NCBI GenBank assembly: GCA_030268105.1
Contig: BSDZ01000010.1
Span: 2,704,001 to 2,768,000 of the forward strand
Direction of reading: 5' to 3'
DNA from: Volvox africanus
Taxonomy: Eukaryota > Chlorophyta > Chlorophyceae > Chlamydomonadales > Volvocaceae
Length of the DNA stretch: 64,000 nucleotides
In this document: piece by piece, positions 1 to 12,636 of the stretch
Position numbering within the stretch: the first letter of the stretch is position 1
Layout: each line of letters opens with the position of its first letter
Notes under the pieces: model-generated
What the model saw: the letters and a program-made list of their open reading frames with translations, nothing else
Database searches by the model: none
Told to the model about the DNA's origin: nothing
Made by a program: the position numbers and the translations under genes

Positions 1-424
1 CTTCAGTCAACCCCCTTCATTGGGGGTCAAGGACCGGTAAATACTGGCGCCGTACCTGCTCAATCGAACTCCATGCTACTCCATTCTACCGTGCGATGCA
101 GGCCATCCCGTTCTAGGGGTGCCTGCTCAGGCACCGCCTTTTGCACCGACAAGGAGATACGATCTATCCCCGTAAGACGTGTCCCCAGCAATAATCCATA
201 AAATCGTCGACGATGTTGTGTCAGCAACACGCTGTCCCTCAACGATATCAGCGCTAAAGTATAAAGTCCCCAAAATGCTAAAAAATCATGTTCCCTCATT
301 CCGCAGAGGTAGGGTAACGTTTCGGATCTTTTGACTTCCAGAAACGGAGCCCTCCATGCTGCGGCCTAATTCCATTGCTTTTGCTGCATGCGATGGTCAA
401 CGATGAGGGGAATGTTAGGAAAAT
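1..424. other. Unassigned, bacterial-like stretch
   Basis: No gene could be identified. The minus strand is open from 299 to 60 (79 codons, ATG start) and encodes a Leu/Arg-rich peptide that I do not recognise. After its TGA it continues in a similar style for a few codons. Because it adjoins the purL fragment and shows no splice signals, it may be another piece of the same bacterial donor. That is inference only; the peptide could equally be noise. Confidence 0.25.
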
Positions 425-482
425 GACCAAATATACGAAATATATCATACATAAGATATATAAATCATTATATTTGTATGAT
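425..482. repeat. AT-rich linker left of the purL fragment
   Basis: Almost pure A/T sequence built of ATATAT/TATGAT words. It separates the purL fragment from the sequence to its left. Similar AT linkers bound the other bacterial fragments, at 1307-1341, 8015-8098 and 11805-11930. Confidence 0.6.
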
Positions 483-1300
483 TTGTTTATTGTTTGGTTT
501 GGGAAACCAAGCGGTCCACGAGTAACGATTGCATCGTATTAAAAGACCCAGCGAGCGCAGAAGGCGAGACAAAGGCGAGACAATATCCGGTGGTGCGCTG
601 CCGACTTCGTTCCACACTTGATCGTAAATCGACGCCCCTAATCGGGACTGTCCTGCACCGAGGTCTACCAACAACAGCTCGGTATCCTTATCATCGTGTA
701 ACACCGGCGTTACGGTGCGGCGCACACCTTGTACACAAGCAAATGCAGAGACCACAGGCGCAACCACGCATCTACTGTTATTCCCTGCCTCTTGCCACAC
801 CGCTTCCATCGACAACGAGTCTTTACCTACGGGTAGACTCACCCCCAACTGCTGACATAGTTCAGATACCGCTTCGACCACTTGGTAAAGCTTGGCGTCT
901 TCGCTGCCGTACCCTGCTGCAGCCATCCACTTGGCCGACAGCTTTACTTGAGCCACATCGCTGACCCATACGGACGCTACGTTTGTGAGTGCTTCCGTGA
1001 CTGCCAGGCGTGCTGAGGCAGCTGCCTGCAACAGCGCCACTGGAGTGCGCTCGCCCACTGCAAGCACCGTGCCACGGTAAATTTTAAAGCCCAAGGTGGC
1101 CACAGCGGCATCCGCCACAGGCACTTGCCAGGGCCCAACCATCTGGTCGCGCGCCGTTAAGCCCCCCACGATTTGATCACCAATTGTGATCAGAAACTTT
1201 ACTTGCCACCGTTGGGTGATGAGGAATACGCTCTATCGTCTCTTTCACGAGATGGGGAACTACCTCACAGTTAGGCGCGGGCTGCAAAATCCATACCAAG
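483..1300 (-). pseudogene. purL: purL fragment (phosphoribosylformylglycinamidine synthase)
   Basis: This is an internal fragment of the single-chain FGAM synthase of purine biosynthesis, which uses glutamine and ATP to convert FGAR to FGAM. The minus-strand frame from 1169 carries the family signatures GGLTARDQMVGPWQVPVADA and ALTNVA, then LSAKWMAAAG and LPVGKDSLSM, typical of the FGAM-synthase catalytic half of proteobacterial PurL. A second frame upstream (about 1300-1195) carries the preceding segment ending HHPTVASK, so one frameshift lies near 1190. Another occurs near 545, after which the match fades. Only about 270 of roughly 1300 residues are present, and both ends stop at AT-rich linkers. 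It has no introns, unlike the algal genes here. Identity is confident; Gammaproteobacterial origin is inferred from memory of the family. Confidence 0.85.
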
Positions 1301-1306
1301 TATCGC

Positions 1307-1341
1307 AAAATCCGGATATATGATATATATATCCGGATTTT
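1307..1341. repeat. Perfect AT-rich palindrome
   Basis: Inverted repeat with 15-bp arms (AAAATCCGGATATAT at 1307-1321 and its exact complement at 1327-1341) and a 5-nt centre. It sits at the right edge of the purL fragment. It lacks the GC stem and T-run arrangement of a normal intrinsic terminator, so I read it as a junction or linker palindrome. Confidence 0.75.
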
Positions 1342-1814
1342 ATTTTTTAGCGTTCCCAAAAGGCTTTTATATTAAATCCAGGGATGGTTTGCTAGCACTG
1401 GTAATGCCTGACGCGATAACTAACATTTTAAGGCTAATGGCAATAGCCAATGGGTTACCACGCACATCTTAATCCCAGCAAATCGGGGATGGCGCATGAT
1501 CCTAAGCACCACCGCCCATTCTGGCAACAGACGGATGGGGTTCAAACTCGTTCGATAGCGGTTTACGAGGAGGCCATAAACGGTCGCTCATGCAATGTAC
1601 GAGAAAATATTCCGATGGATCCGCTCTGCTTGGCCCGTGAATTTTTCGCAAAACTTTGAATATTGCGACAGCTAGATGGCAGACATTTGCTCCACATACT
1701 CCCTCCCTTCTGGTGAGGAGATGTACTCTTCGCATTCCTTGAACAACCTCTGACAAACTTTATCAAGGGTCATCTGCTCAAACTGTGTTGCGGGTATGCC
1801 TGTGCCAGTGCATG
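1342..1814 (-). other. Bacterial-like sequence of unknown identity
   Basis: Directly follows the fliG remnant on the minus strand. An open stretch at 1866-1672 encodes a C-terminal-looking peptide (…EGREYVEQMSAI, then stop) that I cannot assign. It shows no similarity to the expected middle of FliG, so a junction between two different bacterial fragments probably lies near 1815-1830. Frames further left (1756-1502) are also open but unrecognised. Confidence 0.3.
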
Positions 1815-2265
1815 TGCACGTGCTCATTGGATAATACGCTTGGCTAGCCATGGGGGCGACACCCACTCTAAGCGCGCCATATTTTGGGCGAAATTACATC
1901 GCCATAGATGTTTTCGAGTACATAATTCGCAATATCATTCCCAAAAGCCAAACTGAGAGAGTGCTGCAGGAAGGAGCGCGACGCACCGTGCACACCGCTC
2001 TGCTCCCGGTACCCATCAAAAAATTTCTGGCCATAACGGCGCCCACTTTGAGACCGCTCAACCCCGACATGACACGCGTAAAGTCGAGCAATTCTTCATG
2101 CGTCAAGCGGCACAGTAGGGCCGAATTAGGCTCCTTACCCATGCAAAGCAATAAATTAGCTGCCTGGTCATGCGGGCTGAGTGCATGGGACGAGTGCGCA
2201 GATGACGGCGGGGTAGCATGCCCCGGCTCGACGTGCGCTAGCGTAGCATTACGATTTTCTTCCAT
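1815..2265 (-). pseudogene. fliG: fliG 5' half (flagellar motor switch protein), frameshifted
   Basis: FliG is the rotor protein that couples stator force to the MS ring in bacterial flagella. The ATG at 2265 opens a frame whose residues 30-65 match the FliG N-terminal pattern (AANLLLCMGKE…LTHEELLDFTRVMSGL). The reading then shifts near the A-run at 2028-2034. A second frame continues with the expected helix pattern (SLAFGNDIANYVLENIYGD), and a third shift leads to a segment ending WLAKRIIQ, the counterpart of the FliG middle-domain entrance. Two indels plus the loss of the rest make it a pseudogene. The start codon lies 6 bases from the Copia insertion point at 2267-2271; across that insertion lies a probable fliF 3' end, the normal upstream neighbour. 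Confidence 0.65.
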
Positions 2266-2266
2266 A

Positions 2267-2271
2267 TCTCT
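2267..2271. repeat. Left target-site duplication (TCTCT) of the Copia element
   Basis: Five bases TCTCT directly abut the LTR at 2272 and are repeated exactly at 7847-7851 after the other LTR. A 5-bp duplication is standard for Copia integrases. It shows that the sequences at 2266 and 7852 were once contiguous. Confidence 0.95.
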
Positions 2272-2699
2272 TGTTGGAAAAACGTGTCGATGCAGCCAAA
2301 GCCTACGTATAAACCTGCAAGCTCAAAGCAGATTAGTAGTCCGGCTGCTGCGTGTCCAACTGGTGAGCTGTACCGTGCCTCAAGCCTATTAAGAGACAAG
2401 AGCAAAAGTCTCAAGCAAGCAACGGATTGTTACAAAACAGCTAATGAGGTATGAGAACCTCGCCAAATATATAGTCAAAGAGTTTATTGTCGTACCATCG
2501 ATCTAGATCTTCAAGCGAACTGATTAGGCAACTGATTGCTGGCTTAGTGTCAGAATACCAAACGCCAGTCTTACATCATGACAGATACTTCATGTCTTCA
2601 TGACAGAAACAGCCTAAATAAGCAAGACCTAGATTCCACCGAGAATACCAATCGTTAAGACAGCAATCTAAACTAAGGAAGTCAGGCCGAAACTTAACA
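2272..2699 (-). repeat. Copia 3' LTR
   Basis: 428-bp direct repeat of 7419-7846 with four visible substitutions and no indels. Because the element reads on the minus strand, this copy is the 3' LTR. A short purine-rich run (GCGTGGGAG on the minus strand, about 2700-2708) just inside it is the probable polypurine tract. Confidence 0.95.
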
Positions 2700-2885
2700 C
2701 TCCCACGCGGACGGACTTCCTAACGACCTCCTAACGATCAACACATATAGTCAGCAAAAGACTGCAAAGACTCAAAAAACGAGTACTAAATATGCAACCA
2801 GTTAGACACGTAACGCAGCAGTGGTGGTGTGTGTGTTCATGCTCCCACGCAATCAGCAAACCATAAGTGCAGTAATCACAGGCAG
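2700..2885 (-). other. Copia 3' untranslated segment
   Basis: About 185 bases between the pol stop codon and the 3' LTR. It holds the putative polypurine tract next to the LTR and no open frame. Confidence 0.7.
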
Positions 2886-5800
2886 TTACTCCATGCCCAT
2901 GCCAGATATGCAGAAGCGCAGCTTCTCCTTAGGTAGAGCCTTTGTGAGAATATCCGCGACTTGCTCCGCAGTAGTGCACTGCACCATCCGAATTTCACCC
3001 CTTTCTACTCTCTCACGGGCAAAATGATGGCAGATATCGATATGCTTAGTGTGAGCCGTAGAAATTGGACTCACAAGCATGGAAATGCAGGAGGTGCTAT
3101 CACACGTGAGCGGCACAGCTTCCACACCAACTCCCAGATTGTGTAATAGATGACGAAGCCACAACGTCTCCTTAATTGCAGCAGCCGAGGCCATGTACTC
3201 AGCTTCTGCAGTGGACGTAGCCACAGTGGGCTGAAGCTTGGACGACCATGAAATCGCTCCATTGCCCAACAGGAAAACATATGCAGACGTAGAACGACGG
3301 CTTAAAGCGCCAGCATAATTGGAATCGCAGAAACCAGATAACTCCAAACGGCCTGCGAATAAGATACCCAAACCTTGAGTACCCGACAGATATCTCAGAA
3401 CGCCCTTTGCAACATTCCAGTGCTCCACCGTGGGCTTGGACATGTGACGAGCCAAAGCTCCCACGGTGAACGAGATGTCCGGACGTGAGCAGACTGATAG
3501 GTAAAGCAAACTCCCGATAAGCTCACTGTACGGAAACCTTGCCGTATCCAACTGTCCTCCCTCTGAAGTCAGACGCACTCCAGCATCCAGCGGGGTGCAT
3601 CGCTTATTAGCACCCTCCATGGAGAACTTAGACAAGACCTCCATAACGTAACGCTTCTGCGAGATGTGAAGGGACCGTGCACACCTATCATGCTTGATCT
3701 CAAAACCCAAGTAGAAGCATGCCTCTCCTAGGTCACGCATGTCAAAAGCCCCTTGCAACTGTGCCTTAATGCACTTAACCAGGCTGATTGATTTGCAGGC
3801 GATAAGTAAATCATCCACGTACACGAGGATGTACACCTTTTCTCCATTCTCGTCCTTAATGAACAAGCTGGGATCAGCAACCGAAGGCTTAAAGCCCATC
3901 TGCTCCAAGACAGAGCGCAAACGCACATACCAGGCACGGGGAGCCTGGCGCAAGCCATACAGCGATCGGCGAAGATGACATGCCATATTTGAATCACCCA
4001 GATGATAACCGGGCGGTTGCTCCGTAAACACCTCTTCCTCCAGTACACCATTGAGAAAAGCGGTTTTAATGTCGAGCTGATGCAGCTCGAGATCTTGCTC
4101 CGCCACAACAGCCAACAGTGCACGTAAAGTGGCATACTTGCCGACAGGCGCAAACACTTCCCCAAAATCAACTCCCTCCTTTTGGGTAAACCCCTTGGCG
4201 ACCAGCCGAGCTTTATATCGCTCAACATTGCCATGGGCGTCACGCTCAAGTTTGAACACCCACTTCAGCCCGATCTGCTTCGCACCCTGGGGAAGCTCCT
4301 CAAGGTCCCAGGTACGATTTTCCATCAGAGACCGCATGTCTTCGTCCATCGCCAACTTCCAATGAGGCCAATCCTCACGAGCTTGTGCTTCAGCCAGCGT
4401 CTTAGGCTCAATCACTTCCTTAGCATCCGCGAGCAAAACGTAATCCTTCAACAACGAATTGGGCTTTCTTGCCCTACCAGACGTACGCGGCTGCGGAGTG
4501 GGGAAAGCTCCTTCAGAACCAGAGCCAGACCCCGAACCTGAACCCGAACCAGGGCCAGATCCAGATCCCGAACCAGGGGAAGAGCCCATATCGGCTGCTT
4601 CGCCCCCATCATCATCATCATCATCATCGTCATCGGAGGAAACGTCATCCTCCCCATCACTCTCTTCTTCATCCTCCTTTTCATCCTCCTCCTCGTCATC
4701 CGAATGGATCAAGGGTGGAGGGTCCTCACCACCGTCCATACCGGCCTCACCCGCATCTCCCGCGGGGGCACCAGCAGTAGGAACATTGGGAGCATCACCT
4801 GCAGCACTCTGGCCGGCCATACCCGCCGCTTCCACGGAGGCACCAGCAGCCTGAGAAGTGCCAGGGACAACAGCCGCACTCACAACATCAGCACACGGCA
4901 TAACTTCAAACAACAACGGCTCAGAAGCCTCTGCCTTCTCTGCAGGAGAACCATCACAGAACAGAAAAGCCGACTCATGGCACGTCACATCACGTGACAC
5001 CAAAATGCTCTCATCCTCGAGCAACACACGATATGCCTTGGAATTTGGTTCGTAACCCAGAAGAGTGCCCTTAAGTGCCCGAGGGTCCAGCTTATCACCC
5101 TGGCCCTTAGGCACATGCACGTACGCGACACAGCCAAACACGCGCAAATGGGACACATCAGGAACCAAACCAGTGAACAGCTCAAACGGGGTCTTAGGCT
5201 TCCCCAAAGAAGGCGAGCGATTACGCAGATAGGACGCTGTATAAAGCGCCTCATGCCACCACTTCTTTGGAACACCGGACTCAGCCAACATCGTCCGCAT
5301 TTTATCCAGCAGGGTGCGGTTAAGACGCTCAGCCTTACCATTCTGCTGTGGCGTGTAAGGGGCAGACAGCTCATGCTTAACGCCACGCTGCATGCAAAAC
5401 TCCTTCACCCGTGCATTAACGAACTCACCCCCATTGTCCGTACGAATGCACTTTAACTGCCTTCCACACTGTGTCTCAAGCAGCACAATGCCCTTCTTGA
5501 TGAAATCGGGCACATCGGACTTAAGCCTAATAGGCTGCACAACAGAAATGCCGGAATAGTCGTCCAGCATCATAACGAAGAAATGATGCCCCTTCTCTGA
5601 ATCAGGCAACGGCCCACACACATCCAGGTGGACCAGCTGAAGAGGGCGCTCAGTCACCGTTTCTGAGCTAGGAAAAGGGTCACGGCTATGCTTGCCTAAT
5701 ATGCATGGCTCGCAAACCTTGCCCTCCAACTCTCGCAACTGTAAAAGCGACAGGTCAAACCCCTTGACCAAACCCTCCTGCACCAACCTCTTAAGGCCAG

Positions 5801-6269
5801 GATGGCCGAGGTGCCCCAGTCGGCGATGCCGCAAGACCGCCATCTCAGAATCGGGGACCTTAACGGGCAGTACGGGCATAACTGGCTCAACAAAGGGCTT
5901 AGAAAAATCATGGGCAACAGTGGTAACGCTGCTCATGAATTTGTACAAACCAGTCGGGGACTTGGTAGCGGAGATGGTGATATTCCCTATCGTGACCTTT
6001 GCACAATCACCATCAAACAGAATCCTGCATCCTTTATCCGTCAGGACAGCCACAGATACCACATTGTGCCTAAAACCCGGCACGTAAAATACCCGCTCGA
6101 TTGTCACGCTCGGGGCACGGGTCGGCACCACATCACCGAATCCCTCCGCCCGCAGCACATCTCCATTTCCTACCTCGATTGAGATTGGTAAACCTGAGGA
6201 TAGTGGCTGATAATTAAGCAAGACGGAGTGGTCACCCGTGATGTGGTACTTAGAGCCAGGGTCCAGCTA
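2886..6269 (-). CDS. Copia pol polyprotein (PR-IN-RT-RNase H)
   Basis: One uninterrupted frame that begins right after two amber codons at the end of gag. In order: the aspartic protease site in a variant form (LDPGSKYHITG); the GAG-pre-integrase zinc-binding region (H…H…CEPCILGK); the integrase core with D, D and E residues seen in HLDVCGP, RTDNGGEF and GKAERLNRT; a long Ser/Gly/Asp low-complexity spacer with a poly-Asp run (about 4500-4750); reverse transcriptase from LKWVFKLERD to the catalytic YVDDLL; and RNase H with TAEAEYMA and TKHIDI near the C-terminus. All catalytic motifs look intact. The first ATG in the frame is at 6221, but the protease starts upstream of it, so translation probably depends on gag. 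Confidence 0.93.
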
Positions 6270-7321
6270 CTAAGGGTTCAATTCCGCCTGACCGCGTGCA
6301 ACATTCTGTTGCATCTCATTTGACCGATGGGGACGTGAGAGCAATGCAGAGGCAAACGATACGCGATCTGATACACGCAGTTTATGTTCGCGCAGAAGCC
6401 TAGTCCCTATCGTCTCATGCAGCATACACTTGTGCTCTTGTGTAACCAGAGTCAACACAACTACCTCCGGCTTGCCCTCTATGGTCTTGGGTTTTCCTTG
6501 CTTTTTTGGGAAGCACCTCTCCTCAACGTGCCCGGGTTTCCCACACCAATCACACCGCACAGACGACACAGCCACTGCCTTACGTGACCCACCGGAGGAG
6601 CGACCTGAACCTGAGGCCACAGACGAGCTGCCCTTCTTGGGGCAGTCACGGGCCAGGTGGTCACCTCCGCAAGTGAAACAGCCTCTGAATTTGTGGCCGC
6701 CGTCATGTCCAGCATAAAGAGCCGTCGCAGGCTCAGGCTGACCCTTCCGTTTGGCCAGCCTCTCCGCCTCAATGCCGAGCAACCTCTCCTTCAGCTCGTC
6801 AAAATCCTTCGGTTGGGCGTATGTGACAACTACCTTCTCAGTTGCATACAATTCATCGTCCAAACCGCGGATAATCTGTGTAATTCCATTCCGCACTGTC
6901 TGCACAAAATCAGAGTGCTTGGATAATTTGTTGAACATGTCTAATGCACGAGTTATAAAATCATGCATGATTTCACCCGACTCCATTTTCAATTACGAGA
7001 TACCGCTGTCAACTCAGCGTCACTCAACTTCTTCACCCACCCTTTCAACCCGACCCAGAGATCCTTAGCTTGGGTTGAGTTGTCGATGGTAGACTTATGG
7101 TCCTTTGCAGTGAGCCTCATGATGATAATGGCTCGAGCGTGCTTGACCTTCTTCTGAACGGCAGGGTACGTCGATGATGATCCGACCGTCGGCATCTGAA
7201 ACGAGTCAACGAACTCATCGAGCTCCTTGCACTGTAACAAAGCATACATCTTGAGGAACCAATCATCAGCATTGCTTGTTTTCAAAGTGTCTTTCCAAGC
7301 GTTGGGATCCGCAGCAGACAT
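6270..7321 (-). CDS. Copia gag, with a one-base frameshift
   Basis: Nucleocapsid/capsid polyprotein. The ATG at 7321 opens a frame (N-terminus MSAADPNAWKDTL) that stops at 6989. The continuation lies in the neighbouring frame from 6992 to the TAG at 6270-6272, so one base appears lost near 6990. The second part contains helical capsid sequence and two zinc knuckles: CFTCGGDHLARDC, with only three residues before the His, and CDWCGKPGHVEERC, the canonical CX2CX4HX4C. Gag ends in TAG, followed at once by another in-frame TAG (6267-6269) and then the protease. The indel could be a lesion in this copy or a programmed shift; no obvious slippery site is present. Confidence 0.85.
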
Positions 7322-7402
7322 TTCGACAAACCAGAAGTCCAAAACGGGAAAGCGACCAATCAACGCAAAGACAACTCAAGCAAGAACACAACCACCGCCA
7401 CA

Positions 7403-7418
7403 GGCGGGGCTCATAACC
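7403..7418 (-). promoter_or_regulatory. Probable Copia primer-binding site
   Basis: Sixteen bases immediately inside the 5' LTR (minus strand GGTTATGAGCCCCGCC), where the tRNA primer for minus-strand synthesis pairs. It resembles the internal initiator-tRNA fragment used by many Copia elements only loosely, so the primer is not assigned. Confidence 0.5.
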
Positions 7419-7846
7419 TGTTGGAAAAACGTGTCGATGCAGCCGAAGCCTACGTATAAACCTGCAAGCTCAAAGCAGATTAGTAGTCCGGCTGCTGCGT
7501 GTCCAACTGGTGAGCTGTACTGTGCCTCAAGCCTATTAAGAGACAAGAGCAAAAGTCTCAAGCAAGCAACGGATTGTTACAAAACAGCTAATGAGGTATG
7601 AGAACCTCGCCAAATATATAGTCAAAGAGTTTATTGTCGTACCATCGATCTAGATCTTCAAGCGCACTGATTAGGCAACTGATTGCTGGCTTAGTGTCAG
7701 AATACCAAACGCCAGTCTTACGTCATGACAGATACTTCATGTCTTCATGACAGAAACAGCCTAAATAAGCAAGACCTAGATTCCACCGAGAATACCAATC
7801 GTTAAGACAGCAATCTAAACTAAGGAAGTCAGGCCGAAACTTAACA
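7419..7846 (-). repeat. Copia 5' LTR
   Basis: 428-bp repeat of 2272-2699. As the upstream LTR of a minus-strand element it should hold the promoter. No clear TATA box was pinned down. Confidence 0.95.
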
Positions 7847-7851
7847 TCTCT
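7847..7851. repeat. Right target-site duplication (TCTCT)
   Basis: Exact copy of 2267-2271. Removing the element and one copy rejoins the fliG start region with the sequence at 7852 onward. Confidence 0.95.
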
Positions 7852-8010
7852 GTATCCATTGTCTCACGACTCAGCCACTCGCTCGGGCTCTTTGGCAGCC
7901 AAATTCCAAGGGTGATCCACCAACACATCGACGGACGACCCAACCGGCAGCAAACCATGGTCTTGCATCAGCGACTTCAATGGGGTTTGTACAGAATAGC
8001 ACACCAAACA
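7852..8010 (-). pseudogene. fliF: Probable fliF 3' end (flagellar MS-ring protein)
   Basis: The minus strand is open from about 8010 to a TGA at 7864-7866, ending …LAAKEPERVAES. FliF proteins commonly end in a motif of the type 'LA..DP..VA..', and fliF normally lies directly upstream of fliG. With the Copia element removed, this stop codon falls about 15-20 bases before the fliG ATG at 2265, the spacing of a bacterial operon. Only about 45 residues remain before the sequence runs into an AT repeat, so the assignment leans on synteny and is tentative. Confidence 0.4.
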
Positions 8011-8014
8011 AATA

Positions 8015-8098
8015 CCAAAATATATATACAAAATATACAAAATATATACAAAAAATATATATATACATGTATACATATACATATATACATATATATGG
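8015..8098. repeat. AT-rich microsatellite-like linker
   Basis: A run of ATATATAC/AAAATATA words that separates the bacterial fragment on the left from algal ABCG7 intron sequence on the right. Confidence 0.85.
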
Positions 8099-8214
8099 CA
8101 TTAGAGATCAGCCCATGACGTGGCGTTTTACCTACGGTATGACATGGCCGAGCATATAGGTTCACAATCAATACGGCCCCATGCCCGTAACATATATTTG
8201 TCATACAAGTACGT

Positions 8215-11669
<3,455 letters not shown>

Positions 11670-11804
11670 CTGAGAGACACACACACACACAAACACACAC
11701 ACCAGGACGAGCGGAACAGCGACCGGAGAGGCCATGAGGCGGGAGGGCATGCGGCGGCTTTGAAACGTCCGATTCCGTATTCAGTCTTTTCTCTTAAAAT
11801 GAAG

Positions 11805-11930
11805 TATTCTAACTATAATACATTATAATATACTATATATACAATACATGTTATATATGAAAAATAAAAACAAAAACATAGTATAAAAATATTTTATGTA
11901 TGATATGATATATCTTGGTGTATCGCGCTA
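11805..11930. repeat. AT-rich linker left of bamD-rluD
   Basis: Low-complexity A/T sequence (TATAATACATTATAATAT style) between the ABCG7 fragment and the bamD remnant. It shares the word GTATGAT with the linker at 425-482. Confidence 0.7.
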
Positions 11931-12265
11931 GCTCATATCTTGGCCCGCCCATTTAGCCAAAGGACCGACACTCTCGTTATAAAATAACAATCCTTTTAAA
12001 TGATAAATGTAGTTGAGATTAGGGTGCGTAGGGTGTAAACGCATAAAGCGGTCGCATGCAGCGATCGCCAACTCAGGCTCGCCCGCTGTATAATTTGTAT
12101 ACGCCACATCCATTTGGGCTTCTAGGGTTTCATATAGTTAATGGAACGACTATAATTACCACTATTCAGCTCGTCCTGCGCACTCGTGTAGAGTTTTTCG
12201 ACACTCCAACAGCGGGTTTCATCGTAAACTCCGGTCATGCTGCCAGACCGAGCACGACCCACCCT
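11900..12265 (-). pseudogene. bamD: bamD remnant (outer-membrane assembly lipoprotein)
   Basis: BamD is the TPR lipoprotein of the BAM complex, which inserts beta-barrel proteins in Gram-negative outer membranes. On the minus strand a lipobox-like LAA(C) lies at about 12250-12235, followed by WSVEKLYTSAQDELNSGNYS in one frame, a shift near 12135, then QMDVAYTNY, CDRFMRLHPTHPN and KGLLFYNE, the typical TPR region. The usual residues around 'PFGPY' between the first and second TPR helices are missing, a small deletion. An amber codon near 11927 interrupts a match that continues for a few residues (…QDMS*RD). The rest is lost at the AT linker. Its head-to-head neighbour is rluD, as in E. coli and relatives. 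Confidence 0.82.
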
Positions 12266-12286
12266 ATAACCATGTATATTTTCATA

Positions 12287-12636
12287 ATGGATCCTTGTTT
12301 TAACCCCGAAGATTATAGCGATATCTCAGACGAACCGGTATCATCTGTCCGTACCTTAAGCGCGCGGGGGCAAGCGGTTAGATAGCACCCTCGCCTTATC
12401 AGTCCCCGACTATTCACGCCGCCGCTTACAAGACTGGGTTAAAGCCGGGCATGTGAGCGTGGATGGCCTAAGCGCTACGCTCAAAACCAAGCTCCTTGAC
12501 GGCGAGACCCTCAGCGTATGTGTGCAAACGGCGCCCAAGGCACACGCGTTTCACGCAGAACCTGTTCAGCTAACGATCGTGTATGAAGACGACGCACTGC
12601 TGGTACTCAACAAACCCGCGGGCTTGATAGCGCATT
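12287..12636 (+). pseudogene. rluD: rluD 5' part (23S rRNA pseudouridine synthase D)
   Basis: RluD makes pseudouridines in helix 69 of 23S rRNA. An ATG at 12287 (or 12272) opens an N-terminal frame that shifts near the G-run at 12366-12371. The second frame then reads LDSTLALSVPDYSRRRLQDW and VKAGHVSVDG, the S4-like RNA-binding domain, and YEDDALLVLNKPAGLIAH, the entrance of the synthase domain. Sequence stops matching after this His, before the catalytic HRLD-type Asp motif, where Gypsy sequence begins at 12637. It is therefore dead by both frameshift and truncation. It diverges from bamD with about 20-40 bp between start regions, the conserved bacterial arrangement. Confidence 0.85.

Larger units (their letters stand above)
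2272..7846 (-). mobile_element. Full-length Copia (Ty1/Pseudoviridae-type) LTR retrotransposon
   Basis: A 5575-bp element on the minus strand, with 428-bp LTRs at both ends (TGTT…AACA) and a 5-bp target duplication. Inside are gag with two zinc knuckles, then in one frame protease, integrase, reverse transcriptase and RNase H; integrase upstream of RT is diagnostic of Copia. I count four mismatches between the two LTRs over 428 bp, so insertion was recent. The pol frame is open for over 1100 codons; gag has one frameshift. It landed in bacterial-derived DNA between fliF and fliG. Confidence 0.97.

Noticed and set aside
3728..5456. Several frames of 70-170 codons opposite or overlapping Copia pol
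   Set aside because: Shadows of the intact pol frame; their partial resemblance to pol comes from the shared sequence.
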